11,312 nucleotides of DNA from JAIXRY01 sp964444515 (GTDB lineage: Bacteria; Patescibacteriota; Minisyncoccia; Phycocordibacterales; UBA9973): assembly GCA_964444515.1 (NCBI GenBank), contig CAYUGY010000021.1, positions 1-11,312 on the forward strand, in the 5' to 3' direction. Below, piece after piece: positions 6,268 through 11,312 of this stretch. Numbering within the stretch: position 1 is the stretch's first letter; every line of letters starts with the position of its first letter. The notes below the pieces were generated by a model. The model searched no databases and was not told the DNA's origin. It saw nothing but the letters and a program-made list of their open reading frames with translations. Both the position numbers and the translations under genes were made by a program.

Positions 6268-7969
6268 AATCTTCATCGAAATCAACAACCGACACCGCCT
6301 CTTCATATGTCGTCACACCGTTCAAAATTTTGACTACCGCATCTTCTTTCATGTCGAGAATGTGTTGTTGTTCAGAAGCTTTTTTGATCTCACGTTCACT
6401 TGGGTTTTTGTTTACAATATCTTCGATTGACTGATCTGTTAGGATTGCTTCAAAGATTCCGATTCGTCCTTTGTATCCAGTACCACTACATTTTTCACAA
6501 CCAACAGCTTGTTTAACTTTCATTGTCATGTCAGCTGATACTCCGTATGACACCATATCTTTTCCTTCGGTAATCGCCTGTGTGATGATCGCACTGAATA
6601 TTTTTTTCTCATTCTCATTCGCATCACGATCAGTTGAACAATATTTACATACTTTTCGAATCAATCGTTGTGCCACTGAAATAGTCAGTGCAGAAGTGAG
6701 GATTTTTGGATTGATACCAAGGTCAATCAGGCGAGGGATGACACCGGCAGCGTTGTTGGTATGGAGTGTTGAGAACACCAAGTGACCAGTAAGTGCCGCA
6801 TTGATTGCAATGGTTGCGGTGTCTTTGTCTCGGATTTCTCCCACCATGATCACATCTGGGTCTTGTCGAAGTGCTGCACGAAGTCCTTCAGGGAAACCAT
6901 AGCCTTTGTCGGCTTCGGTTTGTGTCTGAGTGATACCCGCCAAGTGATATTCAATCGGGTCTTCGATCGTAAGAATTTTTAACTCAGGATCATAGATGCG
7001 ACGAAGGAATGAATAGAGGGTGGTTGTTTTTCCAGATCCAGTTGGTCCGGTGATCAGCATCAATCCATTTGGTTTTTTGATTTCGTGATCCAAAATCTTG
7101 AAGAGTTTTGGTTCGATTCCCAGGTCTTCGAATTTTACTTTCGTTGCTTTTGGATTGAGGAGACGCATAACGATTCCTTCACCATAGGCTGATGGAATGA
7201 TAGAGGTACGAATACCAATCTCATCACCGCTAATAAAAATACTAAAACGTCCATCTTGTGCTTGATCTGTTTGAGTGAGTTTCAATCCTGAAATCAATTT
7301 GATACGAGAATCAATCATGCGGAATTTTGCTTCATCAAAAAATGCTACATCTTGCAATACGCCGTCGAGACGGTAACGCAAACGAACACGCTCATGTTCT
7401 GGTTCAATGTGAATATCAGATGCGTCAATTGAAATTGCTCCTGCCAAAATGATTTCAAGCATGCGAGAAGTTTTCTTTTGAGACCCATCAGAAATAATTT
7501 GCTCGATAATTTTTCTGATATCGTCGATTGTTTTGATTTGAGTACCAAGTGCAAGCAGTGTGTCCCCTGTGATATCAATACCACCTTCTCGAGAAACAGT
7601 CGTGTTTGACAGCTCTCGATATCGTTCCCAGACTTTGGTAAGACTAGCGATTGATGCCATGTAGATGTGAGGAACATAGCCTTTTTTGATTAAGTTCGCG
7701 GTAAGTAATTCAACATCTGTGTGTGCGGGAGAATGTAGTGCGATGTGGAGATTGTTTCCAGCCAGTTTAAATGGAGCAACTTCCATGTCATGTGCGTCTT
7801 TTTCATCAAATGCTCGCAAGGCTTCGTTTTCAATAACGACACCAATAAGGTTAATGTATGGAATATTGTATTTTTGAGTAGCCAACATTTCCACCAAATC
7901 TTCTTCTTCTTGTTTTCGAAGTTCACCAACGCGTTTATTTTGTGATTTATCATCAAAAGAGATACTCAT
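6266..7969 (-). CDS. Type IV pilus / type II secretion assembly ATPase (PilB/GspE family)
   Basis: A 567-residue hexameric ATPase that powers pilin polymerisation from the cytoplasmic side of the membrane. Residues about 1-130 form the MshEN/GspE N-terminal domain. The motor domain has all expected boxes: DASDIHIEP (182-190), Walker A GPTGSGKTT (308-316), the Asp box ILTIEDPIEY (332-341), Walker B with DPDVIMVGEIRD (370-381) and the His box TGHLVFSTLHTN (394-405). The tetracysteine zinc motif of PilB/GspE (C441-x2-C444 and C491-x2-C494, then GTGYKGRIGIFE) is present and separates it from PilT retraction ATPases. Length is typical. No pilC, pilM or pilin gene is in the window, so the system's other parts lie elsewhere. 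It has a good promoter immediately upstream and is divergent from two exported-protein genes. It ends in TAG. Confidence 0.95.
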   Translation of the reverse strand: MSISFDDKSQNKRVGELRKQEEEDLVEMLATQKYNIPYINLIGVVIENEALRAFDEKDAHDMEVAPFKLAGNNLHIALHSPAHTDVELLTANLIKKGYVPHIYMASIASLTKVWERYRELSNTTVSREGGIDITGDTLLALGTQIKTIDDIRKIIEQIISDGSQKKTSRMLEIILAGAISIDASDIHIEPEHERVRLRYRLDGVLQDVAFFDEAKFRMIDSRIKLISGLKLTQTDQAQDGRFSIFISGDEIGIRTSIIPSAYGEGIVMRLLNPKATKVKFEDLGIEPKLFKILDHEIKKPNGLMLITGPTGSGKTTTLYSFLRRIYDPELKILTIEDPIEYHLAGITQTQTEADKGYGFPEGLRAALRQDPDVIMVGEIRDKDTATIAINAALTGHLVFSTLHTNNAAGVIPRLIDLGINPKILTSALTISVAQRLIRKVCKYCSTDRDANENEKKIFSAIITQAITEGKDMVSYGVSADMTMKVKQAVGCEKCSGTGYKGRIGIFEAILTDQSIEDIVNKNPSEREIKKASEQQHILDMKEDAVVKILNGVTTYEEAVSVVDFDED

Positions 7970-7978
7970 AATATATTT

Positions 7979-8007
7979 AGTGTAGCGTTTTTGTCCTTAT
8001 ATCACAA
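7979..8007 (-). promoter_or_regulatory. Promoter of the PilB/GspE gene
   Basis: On the minus strand TTGTGA (8007-8002), a 17-bp spacer and TACACT (7984-7979). The -10 box ends 9 bp before the ATG at 7969 (8-9 depending on register), so transcription should start at or within a base or two of the start codon. Confidence 0.65.
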
Positions 8008-8029
8008 AGGGAAAACAGTCATATAGAGC

Positions 8030-8058
8030 TTGACAAATATATATCATTGTGATACAAT
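8030..8058 (+). promoter_or_regulatory. Near-consensus promoter of the secreted N/Q/G-rich protein gene
   Basis: A perfect TTGACA (8030-8035), a 17-bp spacer and TACAAT (8053-8058) preceded by TGA (extended -10). This is the best sigma-70-type promoter in the window and predicts strong expression. Transcription would start near 8065, leaving a leader of about 23 nt without a Shine-Dalgarno. Confidence 0.85.
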
Positions 8059-8087
8059 CTACACAGAAATAAATAAATACACGTAAA

Positions 8088-9320
8088 GTGAAAAAACAGT
8101 ACCTTACATTCAAAAAAGTCCTTTTAATGGTCATGATGGTTATCATGGTTGCAGCAAAAGGCAATGCAAAGAATCACGGTGATACAACTATTACCAGTTA
8201 CGCAAAGAATCCGCACAATCATTCTATTGATGAGGTTGCTCGGGGGCTAGAAAATGGTAATTTGCCGTTAAATATGACTATCGATTATTTTGTTACGGTA
8301 AAAAAGAATTTACTGAACGAATATCGCATGGCCTATAACTGGCATGGTTCCAATGGACAACCTTACCCTGAAATTAATTTAGACGCGAAGACTCTTGCTG
8401 CTATCTACAGGGCATCAACAACTACACCTGCTTCTTGGTTTTCGGACAAGAATCCTACCTCTAATCAAACCGCTATTATTTCTTATTATTGGTATATTAC
8501 CGACAATAACGGAAGAAAAAAGACAGGTAAAGACGATCAAGGTATTGGATTTTGGGTCCGTCCAACATGGGACGGAGAACAACTAGTTTATTTCAGTCCA
8601 AGTAAATTGGCTGGAATGAAAGGAACAAATTACCCAGACGTCTGCCTCGGTTCGCTGTATTGTTTGCAAGAGGTATATCTTCAGCAACAAAAACAGCAAC
8701 AACGTATTGCTCAAAACAATCAACAGCAAGTTACTTATGTAAACAGGCCCAATATTTCGTCAGATATAATCGATATTGGTCCGTCGTTGACTTGGGTTGA
8801 AGCAGTACAAACTTCTCAGGGTGTTTGGAATGGTGGTGGTTATCTCGGTTATGGTTATCCAAATGTAATAAACCAAAACGGTGGTTTTAATTATGGAGGT
8901 GTTAATTATAACGGAATGAGTAGTGGTATGTATAGAGCTGCGGTATGGGGACGTGTTGCAGAGGTGGGATTGCAGGTTGTAGGGCAACTGATTTTAAACA
9001 AGCAATCATCTCAGATGTCAGGTGGAAATATTATTTATAATATAGTGAATAACTCCACCCCTGTTGCTGGTACTCCAAATGTAATTTGGCCACAATCAAA
9101 CAACAACCCCCCAGTGATTACTGGTACTACTACACCAACGAACAACAATCAGGGTGGACAAGGTAATGGTGCTGTTACTACAGCAACAAACAACAATCAG
9201 GGTGGACAAGGAAACGGGGCTGTTACCAGCAACTTAGGAAATGTGATAAACACAACTATTGGTAATCTGGGTGGTCAAATAATGACCGGCGGATCAGGAA
9301 ACAGCCTCCGTGTGTTTTAA
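8088..9320 (+). CDS. Secreted N/Q/G-rich protein of unknown function
   Basis: A 410-residue protein that I do not recognise. It starts at a GTG, chosen because it gives a good signal peptide: basic start (KKQYLTFKK), hydrophobic VLLMVMMVIMVAA, probable cleavage after GNA near residue 27. Residues about 30-195 look like a folded domain rich in Tyr, Trp and Asn, with two Cys close together (DVCLGSLYCLQ) that could form a disulfide. Then come a Gln-rich stretch (about 198-216), a Gly/Tyr/Asn segment (248-276, NGGGYLGYGYPN), a short amphipathic helix (RAAVWGRVAEVGLQVVGQL), and a low-complexity Asn/Gly/Thr tail with two 16-residue repeats (351-382). There is no C-terminal membrane anchor or sorting motif, so it is probably released or attached by its fold. 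A strong promoter and own terminator suggest an abundant single-gene product. An adhesin, fibre or matrix role is a guess. Confidence 0.85.
   Translation: MKKQYLTFKKVLLMVMMVIMVAAKGNAKNHGDTTITSYAKNPHNHSIDEVARGLENGNLPLNMTIDYFVTVKKNLLNEYRMAYNWHGSNGQPYPEINLDAKTLAAIYRASTTTPASWFSDKNPTSNQTAIISYYWYITDNNGRKKTGKDDQGIGFWVRPTWDGEQLVYFSPSKLAGMKGTNYPDVCLGSLYCLQEVYLQQQKQQQRIAQNNQQQVTYVNRPNISSDIIDIGPSLTWVEAVQTSQGVWNGGGYLGYGYPNVINQNGGFNYGGVNYNGMSSGMYRAAVWGRVAEVGLQVVGQLILNKQSSQMSGGNIIYNIVNNSTPVAGTPNVIWPQSNNNPPVITGTTTPTNNNQGGQGNGAVTTATNNNQGGQGNGAVTSNLGNVINTTIGNLGGQIMTGGSGNSLRVF
9138..9233 (+). repeat. Two tandem 48-bp repeats (16 residues each) in the secreted protein gene
   Basis: Two units at 9138-9185 and 9186-9233 encode TNNNQGGQGNGAVT followed by TA or SN. 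Across the first 14 codons the copies differ at five third positions, all synonymous, so the protein repeat is conserved while the DNA has drifted. Confidence 0.9.
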
Positions 9321-9333
9321 GGTAATTCTTTGC

Positions 9334-9372
9334 AAAAAAATGAGCATCATTTCGGTGATGCTCTCTATTTTT
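9334..9372 (+). terminator. Intrinsic terminator of the secreted protein gene
   Basis: An A-tract (9334-9340), then GAGCATCA / TGATGCTC (9342-9349 and 9356-9363), an 8-bp stem with a 6-base loop, followed by the T-rich TCTATTTTT. Confidence 0.88.
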
Positions 9373-9378
9373 AAGTAT

Positions 9379-9406
9379 TTGTGAATAATAAAATCGCACG
9401 AATACT
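9379..9406 (+). promoter_or_regulatory. Possible promoter of the anchored surface protein gene
   Basis: TTGTGA (9379-9384), a 16-bp spacer and AATACT (9401-9406). Transcription would begin near 9413, giving a leader of about 30 nt. Moderate match only; TTTAAT at 9426-9431 is an alternative -10 closer to the ATG. Confidence 0.35.
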
Positions 9407-9442
9407 CAAAAATGGAGTAATCCAGTTTAATTAAAAAATCGT

Positions 9443-11269
9443 ATGAAAAAAATACAAAACATATTCAAAATAATTTCGTATTCAGCGCTCGCATTATTTG
9501 CTAGTGCAACTTTTGTGTCTGCTCAAGTGCCGACAGTACAAGTGATGAATGCAACAAATAATTCAGGATGTAACTTTGCTCAATGTGGTTCACAATCAGT
9601 GACTGCAAACCCTGGCGATGTTATTTCTGTTCAAGTTTATTACAACAACACAACAGCAAGTGCACAAAATGTGACACTCAGTCTTTCTCCTCGCACACAA
9701 ACAGGAACAACTTTTTCTTTCAGTGGGTCTGCGAGTAATGCTGGAAGCGGTACGTCGACTGTAAGTGTTACAGGTGGAACGTCTCAAACAATTACACTTA
9801 TGAGTGGAACTGCTCGTTGGTACAAAGATATTCCGTTGAACGGACAAGTTGTTACTGGTGTTTCAGTAGATTCACTATTCTCAGGAGGTTTTTCTGTTGG
9901 GACACTTGCTCCAGCGCAAGGGCAATTTTCTCCAAACCAAGGTGTGCTCGTTGTTGATTTCCAGATTTCAAACAATCAAAACCAACCACAAACATACACA
10001 TGTAACGATGGGATTGATAATGATGGTGATGGGCGTATCGACTATCCGAACGATAGTGGTTGTGTGAGTACAACTGATAACGATGAATACAACGCTCCAA
10101 TAAATACTGTTATTTGGGGGTGTATGGATTACCGTGCAACAAACTATAATACAAACGCGACTCGTGATAACGGCAGTTGTGTATTCAACAATAACAACAA
10201 TACAAATTATGTATGGGGATGTACAAATTCATCTGCATACAATTATGATTATCGTGCAAACCGTGATGATGGTTCTTGCCGATACAACAACAATAACTCC
10301 ACAAACAACCAAGGTCCAACTGTTGCTACAACAATGGCCACAAACATTTCAACGAGTGCTGCCCGACTAAATGGTATTGCGTATGCAAACAACAACAATA
10401 CAAATGTATGGTTCGAATGGGGTCAAACAACTTCATACGGAAATCGTACAAACACTGTTTCAATCGGAACAGCAAACGGACAAACAATGTCTGATTCGAT
10501 TTATGGATTGCAAGCCGGTACTATTTATTACTACCGAGCAGTTGCTCAAAATAATTTCGGTACTGTGTACGGTGAACGTGTATGGTTTAAAACACTAGCT
10601 GATGGAAGTGTTGCTTCTACAAACACAAATACAACGACTACAAGAATTGTATATGTTCGTGATAGTGCGAATACTGTCAATTTGATTCCAGCACAAACAG
10701 TGCCATCATTGATCGCACTTCGTATTGAAAACAAATTTGATTCAGTATGTATCGGAGACAATCTTGAATACACGGTGACATATCAAAACGTTTCTGGAAA
10801 AACAATTTCAAATGTAGTGCTACAAGTAGTACTACCTGGCGGAGTTAGCTTTGTGAGATCATCAACTGGATCATTTGATAAAGATTCAAACACACTAACA
10901 ATCCCACTTGGAACACTTACTCCAAACCAAACTGGGACTGCATACGTATCTGCTCACATTGATACCATTGCAAGTGATACTGATATCGTGGTTACAACTG
11001 CGCGTATGGTATACACTCATCCAACAAGTGGTGCACAAGAAGATGTGATTGCATATAACATCAATCACAAAGGTGCTTGTAGTTCACTCGGACTCGGCGC
11101 TGCGGCGTTGTTTGGAAATGGATTTTTCCCAACAACATTCTTCGGATGGTTGCTACTGATTCTTGTTATCTTGATTTTGGTTTTGATCGCTCGTAATCTC
11201 TACGATCGCAAAAGACTAACTAATACAAAAACAAGTACTAGTACAAACACAACTACTTTGTCACAATAA
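9443..11269 (+). CDS. Membrane-anchored multidomain surface protein (DGIDNDGDG loop, GC...DDGSC repeats, Fn3-like, DUF11)
   Basis: A 608-residue exported protein. The signal peptide ends at about A27 (FVSA then Q). Residues about 30-180 form a beta-rich domain with two Cys (C43, C48). A likely calcium-binding loop DGIDNDGDGRID (189-200) is bracketed by C187 and C207. Two related modules follow, C227-C246 and C260-C279, each of the form GC..(D/S)..A.NY(N/D)..A.RD(N/D)GSC and each probably closed by a disulfide; Asn-rich linkers join them. Residues about 291-385 resemble fibronectin type III (WFEWGQTTSYG, then LQAGTIYYYRAVAQN). Residues about 427-545 match DUF11 (YTVTYQN, PGGVSFV, GTLTPNQTG). 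A membrane segment at about 568-585 precedes a basic, Thr/Ser-rich tail, so the body faces outside. There is no LPXTG sortase signal. A role in adhesion or envelope structure is likely but unproven. Confidence 0.9.
   Translation: MKKIQNIFKIISYSALALFASATFVSAQVPTVQVMNATNNSGCNFAQCGSQSVTANPGDVISVQVYYNNTTASAQNVTLSLSPRTQTGTTFSFSGSASNAGSGTSTVSVTGGTSQTITLMSGTARWYKDIPLNGQVVTGVSVDSLFSGGFSVGTLAPAQGQFSPNQGVLVVDFQISNNQNQPQTYTCNDGIDNDGDGRIDYPNDSGCVSTTDNDEYNAPINTVIWGCMDYRATNYNTNATRDNGSCVFNNNNNTNYVWGCTNSSAYNYDYRANRDDGSCRYNNNNSTNNQGPTVATTMATNISTSAARLNGIAYANNNNTNVWFEWGQTTSYGNRTNTVSIGTANGQTMSDSIYGLQAGTIYYYRAVAQNNFGTVYGERVWFKTLADGSVASTNTNTTTTRIVYVRDSANTVNLIPAQTVPSLIALRIENKFDSVCIGDNLEYTVTYQNVSGKTISNVVLQVVLPGGVSFVRSSTGSFDKDSNTLTIPLGTLTPNQTGTAYVSAHIDTIASDTDIVVTTARMVYTHPTSGAQEDVIAYNINHKGACSSLGLGAAALFGNGFFPTTFFGWLLLILVILILVLIARNLYDRKRLTNTKTSTSTNTTTLSQ
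10121..10279 (+). repeat. Two GC...DDGSC modules within the surface protein
   Basis: The modules C227-C246 (10121-10180) and C260-C279 (10220-10279) are 20 residues each with a 33-residue period. They share the W-G-C start, A-x-N-Y in the middle and R-D-(N/D)-G-S-C at the end. Confidence 0.8.
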
Positions 11270-11293
11270 TACGTGCACAAAAAAGACAAAAAT

Positions 11294-11312
11294 CGACACT
11301 CAAATAGTGTCG
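11294..11312 (+). terminator. Probable terminator hairpin at the window edge (incomplete)
   Basis: CGACACT-CAAAT-AGTGTCG, a perfect 7-bp stem with a 5-base loop, 24 bp after the surface protein stop and preceded by an A-rich stretch. The expected T-tract would lie beyond the window. Confidence 0.65.

Noticed and set aside
9414..9417. GGAG as a Shine-Dalgarno for the surface protein
   Set aside because: It lies 25 bp before the ATG, too far for ribosome placement, and no other gene here uses one.
1..11312. Recoded TGA (as in SR1/Gracilibacteria)
   Set aside because: No gene here ends in TGA, but all conserved proteins read through without in-frame TGA and have normal lengths, so there is no sign of recoding. 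Seven observed stops are too few to judge TGA avoidance.
1..11312. CRISPR array, tRNA, rRNA, transposase or phage genes
   Set aside because: None was seen. The only regular repeats are the 13-bp, 48-bp and protein-module repeats described, none with spacer-like structure.

Overview
The window (about 11.3 kb, AT-rich, two assembly gaps shown as N runs) looks like a chromosomal segment of a Patescibacteria/CPR bacterium, most likely Parcubacteria-like. This placement is inference. It rests on a TyrRS with an HLGR rather than HLGH signature, a stand-alone CoaB-type ligase, a bifunctional penicillin-binding protein with a C-terminal Ig-like domain, repeat-rich anchored surface proteins with DGIDNDGDG-type motifs, and the absence of Shine-Dalgarno sequences. 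All genes read through in the standard bacterial code.

Layout, left to right. (1) 1-1329, minus strand: an amidohydrolase followed 4 bp later by a CoaB-like phosphopantothenate-cysteine ligase that runs off the left edge. (2) Divergent from these, ruvC (1425-1921), split by a 10-N gap that is almost certainly artificial, and then a tiny extremely acidic protein (2009-2260). A 22-bp hairpin terminator separates it from the convergent gene. (3) 2324-4835, minus: a class A penicillin-binding protein (GT51 transglycosylase, transpeptidase, Ig-like tail) broken by a 39-N gap. (4) Divergent from it, tyrS (4885-6072), ending in three in-frame stops and a hairpin terminator. (5) 6132-6265: an intergenic segment with a 22-bp imperfect inverted repeat closing an inner hairpin, which could be a structured RNA or a palindromic repeat element. 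(6) 6266-7969, minus: a type IV pilus/type II secretion assembly ATPase (PilB/GspE). (7) Divergent from it, two exported proteins: an unrecognised N/Q/G-rich secreted protein (8088-9320) behind a near-consensus promoter, and a 608-residue membrane-anchored surface protein with a Cys-bracketed DGIDNDGDG loop, two GC...DDGSC repeats, an Fn3-like domain, a DUF11 domain and a C-terminal membrane anchor (9443-11269). A hairpin at the right edge is probably the start of its terminator.

Functionally this is a mix of housekeeping (recombination, tRNA charging, CoA synthesis, cell wall) and cell-surface genes (PBP, pilus motor, two exported proteins). No mobile element, CRISPR array, tRNA or rRNA is visible. 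The most interesting signals are the promoter layout (four genes have a -10 box only 6-8 bp upstream of the start codon, suggesting leaderless mRNAs, and no gene has an SD), the structured intergenic element at 6142-6267, and the unknown secreted protein.
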